DNA from: Bacteroidota bacterium | GTDB taxonomy: Bacteria > Bacteroidota > Bacteroidia > Bacteroidales > Prolixibacteraceae | Direction of reading: 5' to 3' | Assembly (NCBI GenBank): GCA_024278975.1 | Contig: JAJRSD010000079.1 | Location: forward strand, 1-60,252 | Length of the DNA stretch: 60,252 nucleotides | Part shown: positions 8,346 to 16,825 of the stretch, in pieces | Layout: each line of letters opens with the position of its first letter | Position numbering within the stretch: position 1 is the first letter of the stretch | Program-made: the position numbers and the translations under genes | Notes under the pieces: model-generated | What the model was told of the DNA's origin: nothing | The model's database searches: none | What the model saw: the letters and a program-made list of their open reading frames with translations, nothing else

Positions 8346-8386
8346 AGAACCGTTCCCTTTTTATTGAAAATATAAGGAACGGTTCT
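8346..8386. terminator. Bidirectional terminator hairpin
   Basis: The arms AGAACCGTTCC (8346-8356) and GGAACGGTTCT (8376-8386) are perfectly complementary over 11 bases, with a 19-base loop. The hairpin lies just beyond the S9 peptidase stop at 8408 and would end that transcript. Confidence 0.7.
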
Positions 8387-8407
8387 CTCTGAGACTATAA
8401 ACTTTCT

Positions 8408-10789
8408 TTACTTCAAATTTTCCTCAAATAACTTAAATATCCGTTTATATTCATCTGTCCAACTGCTTGGTTCTACAAATCCGTGTCGTTCAACCGGATA
8501 AACTGCCAACTCCCAGTTCTCTTTTCCAAGTTCTATTAAACGTTGCGTCAGGCGCACAATATCCTGAAACTGAACATTATCGTCAACCATTCCGTGGCAC
8601 ATTAACAACGCACCCTCCAAACCTTCGGCAAAATATATTGGCGAACTGCGAACATAAGCCAGACTGTCTTCAACCGGGGTATTTAAAATATTTGCTGTGT
8701 AACCGTGATTGTAGTGTGCCCAGTCGGTAACCGAGCGAAGTGCAGCACCTGCAACAAAAGTTTCGGAGTTTTTAAATAGCGCCATCAACGTAATAAACCC
8801 ACCATACGAACCGCCGTACAATCCTATTTTTTCAGGAGAGATATTGTATTTATCAACTAAATATTTTGCGCCATCAACATTATCCGACAAATCTTTACCT
8901 CCCATATTTCTATAAATTCCGGTACGCCAATCGCGTCCGTAACCGGCACTGCCACGATAATCCATATCTAAAACAGTGTATCCGTTATCAACCAAAAAGT
9001 TATGAAACTGGTATTCGTGAAAATAGCTGCTCCACCATTTGTGTGCATTTTGCAAATACCCGGCACCGTGTACAAAAATAACTGCCGGCCCGTTTTTCTC
9101 AGGCGAATCAGGTCGGTATAAACGTGCATAAACGGTTGCGTTGTCGCTTGCTTTAAATGTTATAAACTCCGGCATTCGCCAGTTGTATTTATTAAATTCA
9201 TCGGTTGTTGAATGAGTAATTTGTGTTGCTTTTGCGCCCTTTTTATTTTGCTGAATATACAGTTCCCAGGGTTTGTTGGCAGGAGAATATCGGATTGCCA
9301 ACTGTTTCTCATCGGGTGAAAGTGTAACTTCACAGCTTCCTTCCATCGATGTAATCTGTGTAAGTTTTCCACCCAAAACCGGCATTCTGTAAAAGTGTTT
9401 TACACCGGGATGAACTTTATTAGCAGTGAAATAAAAATAGTTTTTATCGTTTGAAATTGAGGCATTCGATATTTCAAACTTCCCGCTTGTTAATGCAGTT
9501 CTATTTTTAGTATCAATATTTACAGCATATAAATGTGAGTATCCCGATTCTTCAGAATGAAACCAAACAGATTTCCCATCTGGCATCCAGCCAATTTCTC
9601 CGGGTGAAAAACCCCAGCCACCAATTCCGGGTCCGCCAATCCACGCTTCGTCTCGCTGGCGGTCGAGCAAATCTAATTCACCGGTTGCCGGGTCGAGCAA
9701 CAAAATCCAACGGTCTTTATTATCTGCCGAAAGTGCTACAACAATCGCCAAATCTTCGGTTTCGTTCCAAACCGGACCCAATAAATTTATCGTTCTGTCT
9801 TTTATTTCAGAACTGTCTTTCGGCATCTTATCTGGGTAATCTTTCAAATAATCGGGCAGGTCTTTAAGTCCGGGTATTTTATCGGTTGTAATTTTTACAA
9901 CTTTATTACTGTCAACCGAAAAAATTGCCATCTCCACTTTTGTTTGTGCACTGCCAACTTTTGTACGAGCTTTCTGCTCATCGGTGTAACCCGACTTTGT
10001 AATGTGATGAGTTACCGAAGTAGATTTTGTCCCCTGCGGACTTTTATATGTCGAGTAAATTACAAATTTTCCGGTGGGACTTAGTGAGATTTCTCCCAAC
10101 CGTTTTTTGCCCAGATATATTTTTTCTGGCTGCTCAACCTTCTCTTTTTTACGCTGGTTTTTTCGGGCTTTACTCATCGCTTCTCTTTTGTTTAAAACAT
10201 CGAAAAGCTCTTTTTGCTGCTCTTCCAACCATTTTGCCTGTCCTTTACTTTTATGTTCTGTATTCTCTTCTCCCGAAACAATATTTGTGATTTGTTTAAT
10301 TAGCCGCGTTTTGGGGTCGATTAAAAACAGATTTTTATCTTTTGTGAATGAGATTTGCGAATCGCCTAAAACAAACTTTGGTGAAGATGCTCGTTCGAGC
10401 CAGTCGGTCAACTGTTTTTCAGCTTCATTTTTAATATCTAAAATAAAAATATTCCCATTTCGTGTATAAACTTTATGAGTCTTTTCTGAATTGTAATCTC
10501 CGTATTTACCGGGCAAATTTATTTTCTTTTCCAAAGAAACCTTCTCAATACTTTTAGTTTTGTATGAATAAGAGTAGAGCGACGAAAGTGTATCGTACTC
10601 CGGATTCCAGTTAAAATAAATTTTTTCAGTGCTTTCATCCCAAAAAATACCCGCCGGCGAAGTACCAATCCATTTATCGGGATTTTGCATTATTTGCTCG
10701 ATGGTTAATGAGCTTTTATTGTTTTTCTGAATCTGCGAAAATCCTGTGAATACACAGAATACGAATAAAATTACAAGTAAATTCTTCAT
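8408..10789 (-). CDS. S9 family prolyl oligopeptidase
   Basis: A 793-residue serine peptidase with a signal peptide (MKNLLVILFVFCVFTGFSQ). An N-terminal beta-propeller region (about 25-560) contains WD40/DPP-type repeats such as TRNGNIFILD and WMPDGKSVWFHSEESGYSHLYA. A C-terminal alpha/beta hydrolase domain carries the triad Ser661 in GGSYGGF, Asp736 in MVDDNV and His769 in ERHGF. The family cleaves oligopeptides, often after proline; the signal peptide places this one in the periplasm or on the surface. It is a single gene between a terminator and a 297-base intergenic region. Confidence 0.92.
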   Translation of the reverse strand: MKNLLVILFVFCVFTGFSQIQKNNKSSLTIEQIMQNPDKWIGTSPAGIFWDESTEKIYFNWNPEYDTLSSLYSYSYKTKSIEKVSLEKKINLPGKYGDYNSEKTHKVYTRNGNIFILDIKNEAEKQLTDWLERASSPKFVLGDSQISFTKDKNLFLIDPKTRLIKQITNIVSGEENTEHKSKGQAKWLEEQQKELFDVLNKREAMSKARKNQRKKEKVEQPEKIYLGKKRLGEISLSPTGKFVIYSTYKSPQGTKSTSVTHHITKSGYTDEQKARTKVGSAQTKVEMAIFSVDSNKVVKITTDKIPGLKDLPDYLKDYPDKMPKDSSEIKDRTINLLGPVWNETEDLAIVVALSADNKDRWILLLDPATGELDLLDRQRDEAWIGGPGIGGWGFSPGEIGWMPDGKSVWFHSEESGYSHLYAVNIDTKNRTALTSGKFEISNASISNDKNYFYFTANKVHPGVKHFYRMPVLGGKLTQITSMEGSCEVTLSPDEKQLAIRYSPANKPWELYIQQNKKGAKATQITHSTTDEFNKYNWRMPEFITFKASDNATVYARLYRPDSPEKNGPAVIFVHGAGYLQNAHKWWSSYFHEYQFHNFLVDNGYTVLDMDYRGSAGYGRDWRTGIYRNMGGKDLSDNVDGAKYLVDKYNISPEKIGLYGGSYGGFITLMALFKNSETFVAGAALRSVTDWAHYNHGYTANILNTPVEDSLAYVRSSPIYFAEGLEGALLMCHGMVDDNVQFQDIVRLTQRLIELGKENWELAVYPVERHGFVEPSSWTDEYKRIFKLFEENLK

Positions 10790-11086
10790 AGTTTTAATTA
10801 TTATTTAGACAGGCATCTAAAATAGTATTTTTTTTGAAGCCGAATGGTTTTACTTGTAAAGCTAAAATTCGTTCCCTTTAACTTTTAATATCTTCAGTTT
10901 AAAGAATTATTCTAAATAAACGGTTTTGCATTAATTTACGCAACCAGTTAAGTCACTAAATATTAGCAATATAAAACAGTCCCGCTCTTCAGTTGTTATA
11001 AAATTGTTTTTTATAACATAAAAAAAATTAGCCTCTTTTTTGGAAATTTTCTTTCCTTTGTTAAATACTACAAACAAGTAGCATTT
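10790..11086. other. Intergenic region between divergent S9 peptidase and Rrf2 genes
   Basis: About 297 AT-rich bases that must hold both divergent promoters. Just before the Rrf2 gene there is a short inverted repeat, CTAC-N6-GTAG (11068-11081), a possible autoregulatory site but too short to be sure of. I see no RNA structure or ORF. Confidence 0.3.
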
Positions 11087-11500
11087 ATGAACCTAAGTAA
11101 AACAACAAAGTACGCATTTCGCATTTTGGGGCACATGGCAAAAGACGAGAAAGTATTGTATTCTGCCCAGCAACTTCATAAAGATATTGATATTCCGGAA
11201 AGATATTTACGCCGGTTACTTACCGACTTATCAAAAAGTGGGTTTATAAAAAGTATTCAGGGCAGACAGGGCGGATTCACATTTGCCCGCGATACTTCAA
11301 AAATTACTCTCATGGAAATTGTGGATTCCATTGATGGAAAAGATTCTATTGATGGCTGTATTTTAGGTTACGATGTGTGTGTATTCAACTATTCGTGCCC
11401 AATGCACAATGTTTGGGAAGAGACGAAACAAAAGACAATTGATACTTTAACAAAAACTTCGTTGAAAGATATTAATAATCATCCACACGATGTATTTTAA
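11087..11500 (+). CDS. Rrf2 family regulator with three cluster-type cysteines
   Basis: A 137-residue regulator. The N-terminal winged helix (LSKTTKYAFRILGHMA, then IPERYLRRLLTDL, then IQGRQGGFTFAR) is that of Rrf2/NsrR/IscR proteins. Three cysteines, Cys91, Cys98 and Cys104, are spaced C-x6-C-x5-C, close to the iron-sulfur ligand set of NsrR and IscR, so the protein can plausibly sense nitric oxide, oxygen or cluster status. It stands 66 bases before a two-gene heme-copper enzyme operon in the same direction and is its likely regulator. Given the NOR-like features of that enzyme, NO sensing is my preferred but unproven role. Confidence 0.85.
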   Translation: MNLSKTTKYAFRILGHMAKDEKVLYSAQQLHKDIDIPERYLRRLLTDLSKSGFIKSIQGRQGGFTFARDTSKITLMEIVDSIDGKDSIDGCILGYDVCVFNYSCPMHNVWEETKQKTIDTLTKTSLKDINNHPHDVF

Positions 11501-11566
11501 GATTAGGAAAAAATATGAAACACTATTATATTTATAAATTATTCATTTAAACTAAAAAGTAAAATT

Positions 11567-12121
11567 ATGGTTGATTCGTCGGTTGTTCTTGCAGGACAAA
11601 CACTTGCGTACACTTTTTACACATCGGTTATCATTTTATTGATGCTGTGGTTTGGAATAAAAGTTACGTCAAAAGGAAAAAGCACTAAAGTAAAACCGGG
11701 TGCGTTTTACGCTTTTGTAATCTTTCTGACTGTGTTGGGAGTTTCCCTTCACATTGTCACACTTAACACAATTCCCTGGACATCTCTTGATGTGAACATG
11801 AAAAACATTACGCCTGATCGTACTTTTGATATTACGGTTGAGGATCACGAGTTTAAACTACCATCTAAAACATTAAAAATGGAGGTTGGTGAGATTGTAA
11901 TGTTCAGTGTTGAATCGAAGGACTTGACATACGGATTTGGGTTGTTTCGAAAAGACAACACAATGGTAATGCAAATGCAGGTGGTTCCTGGTCACAGAAA
12001 TGATATTCTTTGGAAATTTGAAAAACCGGGGGTTTACACCATTCGGTCAACCGAGTACTCGGGGCCCAAAGGAATTGGTATGATTCTTAAAGATGCAGTT
12101 GAAGTTGTCGAAAAATTATAA
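11567..12121 (+). CDS. Heme-copper oxidase subunit II-like cupredoxin lacking the CuA site
   Basis: A 184-residue membrane-anchored protein with two hydrophobic segments (about 10-30 and 46-66) and a C-terminal cupredoxin domain facing the periplasm. It aligns with cytochrome oxidase subunit II (FDITVEDHEFKLPSK, VPGHRNDILWKFEKPGVY), but the CuA ligands are gone. The His after SKD is Tyr122, the two Cys of C-x3-C are Ser161 and Ser165, and the following His is Gly169; only Met172 remains. Such subunits cannot take electrons from cytochrome c through CuA. Quinol-oxidising members of the superfamily lost CuA in a similar way. It starts 29 bases before subunit I and is clearly its partner. Confidence 0.8.
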   Translation: MVDSSVVLAGQTLAYTFYTSVIILLMLWFGIKVTSKGKSTKVKPGAFYAFVIFLTVLGVSLHIVTLNTIPWTSLDVNMKNITPDRTFDITVEDHEFKLPSKTLKMEVGEIVMFSVESKDLTYGFGLFRKDNTMVMQMQVVPGHRNDILWKFEKPGVYTIRSTEYSGPKGIGMILKDAVEVVEKL

Positions 12122-12149
12122 TTATTGTAAACCTTAAAAAGAAAAAATC

Positions 12150-13769
12150 ATGAGTTTTATACAAACATTAATTTCAGGCGAACAAAAATTATTTAAGTCT
12201 GACAGTCTCACGCAAATGCAAAAAATCACGCTCCGTTTTGTTGTAATGGGGTTGGTTTTCTACGGGTTTGTTGTTATCGAAGGAATGATAATGCGAATCT
12301 ATCAGGTAAAGGTAATTGCAGCAATTGGCGCCGACCAATACTTTGCAATTTTAACGGCCCACCCACTTGTGGGAATATTTGGTTCCACCTATTTAATCGT
12401 ATTTGGGGCATTCCTTTTCCTCGTTCCATTTTTAATGAAAAAACCTATCTGGAGTGTAAAAATGGCCAACTGGACATTTCTCTTAATTTCCATCGGAACA
12501 TTTACTTTCTGGGCTGCCGGATTTATCTCTCACTACGCTCCTCTTTATACATTATACTGGCCACTCCCGGCTGATTTTAGCCAATTCAGTGCAATTGGCG
12601 GAGCAGTATTTATTACCGGCATTGCAGTGGTAATGGTTGGAACCTTTCTTTTTGTAATCAATATTTTCAAAACAATAATGTACACTCCCGAAGGCTGGGA
12701 CAAACAACCTTCCGGAAAGCTTTTGAAATCGGCACTCGGAATTGACGGGTTTACCAATATGTTTGCAAAAAAGGACAAGGAACATCTTGTTTCGTTACCG
12801 GTTGCAGCCATCGCCCGTGGAACAGTTGATGTTGCATTAAATGCGATAATTATACTTTTCACAGGCGTTTTAATTTTGGTTTACATGCTTGGAGAAATTT
12901 TTGGAGTTAGCCTGGAAAAAACGGCTGTTGACGCCTTGCTGTACAAAAACTGGTTTTGGTGGGGACTCGATTTAGTTGCCGATGGACTGGTTCTGGTATT
13001 TGTTGCCGGTACATGGTATCTGCTTGCCACCTTAATTACGGGTAAAAAATTGTTTATGCAAAATATTGCCCGCGCCGCACTTTTGGTCGAATTAATTGTT
13101 TCGTGGACAGTTTGGTCGCACCACTTGCTGGCCGACCAGTCGCAGCCGGTATTCCTGAAAATTGTTTCGGGCGAAATGGTTACTGCTTTCGAGTTAATTA
13201 CACAAGGACTGGCATTTTTTATTGTGCTTGTTACACTCTGGAGTGCCCGTCCATTGAAAATGACTCCTCCTCTGAAATTTTTACTGGGTGGTTTATTAGG
13301 ATTTGCTCTGGCAGTACCTGCCGGAATTATGCAAGCCGACATGGGCTTAAACCGTGTTTTGCATAACACGCAATGGATTATTGGGCCACACGTTCATGTG
13401 GCAATTCTAATCGGTTTATCAATGACACTCTATTCTGCCATCTACTTTTTGTTCCCCATTCTTACAAACGGAGCAAAATTGTACAGCAATAAATTAACCA
13501 ATTTCCATTTCTGGACTCACCTTATTGGAGGTATCGGAATGGGCGCATTTATGGGAATGGCTGGACTAAAAGGTATGTTACGCCGCACGCTCTATTTTGA
13601 TGGAGAATATAGCTTGTATATGATTTTAGCTGCCATTTGCGGAGCATTCTTACTTGTCTCGTTCCTTGCCTTTTTCTTCAACATTGTAATGAGTGTTGGG
13701 CTAAAAGGAGTTATTGGAATATTTACAGGTGCTAAAGAGAAAAAAGAGTTATTGCCTGCTGCTGAATAA
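12150..13769 (+). CDS. Atypical heme-copper oxidase subunit I, probable nitric oxide reductase
   Basis: A 539-residue integral membrane protein of 12 or more helices with the heme-copper oxidase fold. Visible ligands are His71 (TAHPLVGIFG, low-spin heme), the His324-His325 pair (VWSHHLL, second-metal site), and His414 and His416 (GPHVHVAIL, high-spin and low-spin hemes). The helix VI position, normally His in HPEVY of oxidases or HLWVEG of NorB, reads GLDLVADG, so Asp274 replaces the metal-binding His and Asp278 stands where NorB has its catalytic Glu. The oxidase crosslinked Tyr is absent. This is not an ordinary oxygen reductase. An atypical NO reductase of the kind proposed within this superfamily (eNOR/sNOR/gNOR/nNOR) is the best guess; I cannot assign which. 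Confidence 0.75.
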   Translation: MSFIQTLISGEQKLFKSDSLTQMQKITLRFVVMGLVFYGFVVIEGMIMRIYQVKVIAAIGADQYFAILTAHPLVGIFGSTYLIVFGAFLFLVPFLMKKPIWSVKMANWTFLLISIGTFTFWAAGFISHYAPLYTLYWPLPADFSQFSAIGGAVFITGIAVVMVGTFLFVINIFKTIMYTPEGWDKQPSGKLLKSALGIDGFTNMFAKKDKEHLVSLPVAAIARGTVDVALNAIIILFTGVLILVYMLGEIFGVSLEKTAVDALLYKNWFWWGLDLVADGLVLVFVAGTWYLLATLITGKKLFMQNIARAALLVELIVSWTVWSHHLLADQSQPVFLKIVSGEMVTAFELITQGLAFFIVLVTLWSARPLKMTPPLKFLLGGLLGFALAVPAGIMQADMGLNRVLHNTQWIIGPHVHVAILIGLSMTLYSAIYFLFPILTNGAKLYSNKLTNFHFWTHLIGGIGMGAFMGMAGLKGMLRRTLYFDGEYSLYMILAAICGAFLLVSFLAFFFNIVMSVGLKGVIGIFTGAKEKKELLPAAE

Positions 13770-13793
13770 AACAAAAAAGTTTAGTTGACTATT

Positions 13794-13833
13794 GCCCCGT
13801 CATATTTTTAAAATTTGACGGGGCTCTTTTTTT
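13794..13833 (+). terminator. Rho-independent terminator after the heme-copper operon
   Basis: The stem GCCCCGTCA (13794-13802) pairs with TGACGGGGC (13816-13824), and a long T run follows. It is a strong intrinsic terminator 25 bases after the subunit I stop. Confidence 0.9.
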
Positions 13834-13838
13834 CTTTT

Positions 13839-13874
13839 GAACTTTAAACTCTAAACCTGAAACTTTGAACTCTG
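13839..13874. repeat. Low-complexity intergenic heptamer-like repeat
   Basis: Degenerate units of the AACTTTAAACTCTAAAC type. Similar stretches occur at 46007-46068, 56775-56830 and 57255-57285, always between genes. Confidence 0.5.
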
Positions 13875-13880
13875 CCCCCC

Positions 13881-15190
13881 CTACTTCTGTCTAAAATAAA
13901 TTTGAATAGGCACACCGGTAAAATCGAAATTATCGCGTATCTGATTTTCGATATACCGTCGGTAAGGTTCTTTAATGTATTGCGGTAAATTAGCAAACAG
14001 TGCAAATGCCGGAGTTCGCGATGGCAACTGTGTTACATATTTAATTTTTATGTATTTCCCCTTAACCGAAGGTGGCGCGTATCTTTCAACAGCCTCTAAA
14101 AGAACTTCATTTAATTCTGAAGTTTTAATTCTGCGCTTACGACTTTCGTGAACATCGATTGCAGTTTCCAAAGCTTTGTGTACTCGTTGTTTTGTTAATG
14201 CCGAAATAAATAAAATTGGCACATCGCTAAACGGAGCCAGTCGGTTCTGAATCTCTTCTGATATTTTTTTGTTGTGTGCGTATCTTTATCAACCAAATCC
14301 CACTTATTTACCAAAATAACAACTCCCTTTTTATTCCTTACAATAAGATTAAAGATAGTTACATCCTGCGCCTCGATACCGCGGGTAGCATCTATTAACA
14401 GCAGACAAACATCAGAGTTTTCGATTGTACGTACCGAGCGTAAAACGGAGTAAAATTCAACATCCTCGTTTACCTTTGCTTTTTTACGTAACCCGGCAGT
14501 ATCAACAATCATAAAGTCGTGACCAAATTTATTATAGTGGGTATGAATCGAGTCGCGTGTAGTTCCGGCAACATCAGTTACAATATTTCTGTCCTCGCCA
14601 ATCAGCGCATTTATAAACGACGATTTACCAACATTTGGCCGACCAACAACCGATAGATGCGGAAGTACAGCATCCACAGCGTCCTCTTCAATATTTGGAA
14701 AACTTTTTACCATTTGGTCGAGCATTTCGCCGGTTCCGCTTCCTGTCATTGACGAGATACAAAATATCTCACCCAACCCAAGTCCGTAAAACTCCTGAGC
14801 ATCAACAATTCTTGCGTTATTATCCACTTTGTTTACAGCAACAACAACATCTTTATTACTTTTTCGCAGTAGTGTTGCAATTGCATCATCCAAATCGGTT
14901 GTGCCTGCTTCAACATCAACAACAAATATTATAACATCGGCCTCGTCGATTGCCAAATGTACCTGTTTGTTAATCTCCGACTCAAACACATCCTCCGAGT
15001 TTACAACGTAACCACCAGTGTCGATAACCGAAAATTCAACACCGTTCCACTCGCCTTTTCCGTAATTCCGGTCGCGGGTAACTCCGGCTGTTTCGTTAAC
15101 AATTGCCTTCCGCTGTTCTATTAATCTGTTAAACAGTGTCGATTTTCCAACATTTGGTCGTCCTACTATTGCTACTATTCTGCTGCTCAT
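13881..15190 (-). CDS. der: Ribosome biogenesis GTPase Der, interrupted by a one-base frameshift
   Basis: Two adjacent frames together encode a complete Der/EngA of about 436 residues. There are two GTPase domains, each with a GRPNVGKS P-loop (residues 10-17 and near 184), NKVD and NKWD base-recognition motifs, and a C-terminal KH-like domain ending in [10 protein letters not shown]. Der is needed for 50S subunit assembly. The frame breaks at seven A on the coding strand (14264-14270 on +). One extra A, or a -1 slip on the in-frame heptamer A AAA AAA, restores ...[16 protein letters not shown]. The total length is exactly one base short. Because the gene is normally essential, a sequencing error, a polymerase or ribosome slip, or a second copy elsewhere must be assumed. 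Confidence 0.9.
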
Positions 15191-15199
15191 TTCTAATTC

Positions 15200-15381
15200 A
15201 TTTTAAAAATTAAGGGTTAAAACCCTTTGTTTGTGGAACCTTTTCAATCCCCGACCTGAAGGTCAGGGCAAAGGATAATCTCCCTCATTTTTCTTTGTAC
15301 TAACTACTCAATACTAATTACTCAGTACTTCCATAAACTCTTTCTTTACTAACTACTTTGTACTAATTACTCAGTACTTCC
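15200..15381. repeat. Short direct repeats between der and era
   Basis: The intergenic region repeats TACTAATTACTCAGTACTTCC-like units: a full match near 15312-15332 and again at 15360-15381, with partial forms ACTAACTACT between them. The spacing is irregular and there are only two full copies, so this is filler-type repetition and not a CRISPR. I see no promoter or hairpin that I would trust. Confidence 0.5.
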
Positions 15382-16266
15382 TCACATCGCATCGTATCCG
15401 AATTTCTTTAACTGGTTATCTTGCGACCGCCACTCTTTTGCCACCTTTACAAACAGGTCTAAAAATATCTTTTTATCAAAAAATTCCTCTGCATCTTTTC
15501 TGGCTTCGGTTCCCACTCTTTTAATCATTTTCCCCTGATGCCCGATAATTATTCCTTTTTGGCTATCGCGCGACACATAAATAATGGCACGTATTTTAAT
15601 AATTCGCGGTTCCTCTTTAAACTCCTCAACCTCAACTTCAACCGAATATGGTATCTCCTTTTGGTAGTGCAATAAAATCTTTTCCCTGATTATCTCCTGC
15701 ATAAAAAAACGTTCGTTTTTATCTGTCAGTTCATCTTTAGGAAAAAATGGCGGAGCCTCCGGAAGTAACTCTAAAATACGGTCGAAAATAGGTTCGATAT
15801 TAAATCTTTCGAGTGCCGAAATCGGATAAACATTTGCACCCGGAAAAACTTCAGTCCAGTAATCAAACATTTTTGTAACCTCCTCCTGGTTCGATAAATC
15901 TATTTTGTTAATCAGCACAATTACCGGCATATTCGACTTTCGAACCTTCTCAATATAATCTGGATTTTTATCTGCTTTTTCAATTACATCAGTTACAAAT
16001 AAAATTACATCGGCATCTACCAGCGCCGAGTCCACAAATTTCATCATCGACTCTTGCAACTTATAATTCGGTTTCAAAATCCCGGGCGTGTCCGAATATA
16101 CAATCTGAAAATCCTCACCACTTACAATTCCTTTAATCCGGTGTCGTGTGGTTTGCATTTTCTTGGTAATTATCGACAATTTTTCGCCAACCAGCGCATT
16201 CATAATTGTCGATTTCCCAACATTCGGGTTCCCAATAATATTTACAAAACCTGCTCTATGTGCCAT
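15382..16266 (-). CDS. era: GTPase Era
   Basis: A 294-residue GTPase from the start at 16266 (MAHRAGFVNIIGNPN). An in-frame ATG ten codons upstream would add an atypical tail. The N-terminal GTPase domain has GNPNVGKST (P-loop), a QTTRHR switch I, DTPG, and NKID near residue 125. The C-terminal KH domain has IIIGHQGKMIKRVG and ends KEWRSQDNQLKKFGYD, typical of Era. Era binds the 3' end of 16S rRNA and assists 30S maturation. It lies upstream of der in the same direction, so two ribosome-assembly GTPases are neighbours here, separated by 191 bases of repeats. Confidence 0.95.
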   Translation of the reverse strand: MAHRAGFVNIIGNPNVGKSTIMNALVGEKLSIITKKMQTTRHRIKGIVSGEDFQIVYSDTPGILKPNYKLQESMMKFVDSALVDADVILFVTDVIEKADKNPDYIEKVRKSNMPVIVLINKIDLSNQEEVTKMFDYWTEVFPGANVYPISALERFNIEPIFDRILELLPEAPPFFPKDELTDKNERFFMQEIIREKILLHYQKEIPYSVEVEVEEFKEEPRIIKIRAIIYVSRDSQKGIIIGHQGKMIKRVGTEARKDAEEFFDKKIFLDLFVKVAKEWRSQDNQLKKFGYDAM

Positions 16267-16488
16267 AATCTTTACTTTCAAGGTGTTCCTTTCCATCTCT
16301 GGAAATTCATTAATATAATTTATTCATCTTCCTATTTTAACGAAAAACGAAACTCATTGTTTAAATCTCTAAAAATCAGCGCAAAGATAAGGGATTTGAT
16401 TTATGATTAGTGATTTATTAATTTTCATTCAGAAACCTTTACAATTCAGAAATATTATAATCTAAACCAGATAATCAATCAAATTTGT

Positions 16489-16781
16489 AACTTTATGCAA
16501 TAAGCGAAAATTTGTTTCATTGGCAGTCACAAAATGCCACAAGTTCTACAGGAGGGAAAGGTCTCACTTATATTAATCAGCAAAGTTTAGGAAAAACAAT
16601 ACTCCTTTTTGTAAGGGAAAGAAACCGAGATGAGTATAATAATACAATGTCGTATGTTTTTCTTGGGGATGGAAGTTTTATTGAATCTCAGGGTTCGAAA
16701 CCTATGAGTATTAAATGGAAACTAGAAGAGCCAATTCCTCCGTATCTGTGGAAATATTCAGCAAAGATGGCTGTTGGTTAA
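16489..16781 (+). pseudogene. Remnant of a DUF3427-type DEAD/DEAH helicase C-terminus
   Basis: The frame reads LYAISENLFHWQSQNATSS, then a GKGLTYINQ segment, ILLFVRERNRDEYNNTMSY and SKPMSIKWKLEEPIPPYLWK. This is the end of the DUF3427 domain found at the C-terminus of large superfamily II helicases of defence or repair type. Everything upstream, including the helicase motifs, is missing, and a stop stands just before the homology. It sits alone between era and a regulatory operon. It is likely the leftover of a deleted mobile or defence locus; it is probably not expressed. Confidence 0.75.
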
Positions 16782-16825
16782 GTTCATTTAAAAGATTATA
16801 CGTTAGAAATTTAAAGTGGCAATAA

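Noticed and set aside
12881-13369. 162-codon open frame antisense to the heme-copper subunit I gene
   Set aside because: It is opposite a well-supported membrane protein gene, has no recognisable domain and no start signal; it is a by-product of codon use.
12150-13769. Ordinary aa3/cbb3 terminal oxidase
   Set aside because: The helix VI histidine, the crosslinked tyrosine and the CuA site in the partner subunit are all missing.
15295-15381. Possible CRISPR-like repeats between der and era
   Set aside because: Only two full copies, irregular spacing, no constant spacer length and no cas gene nearby.
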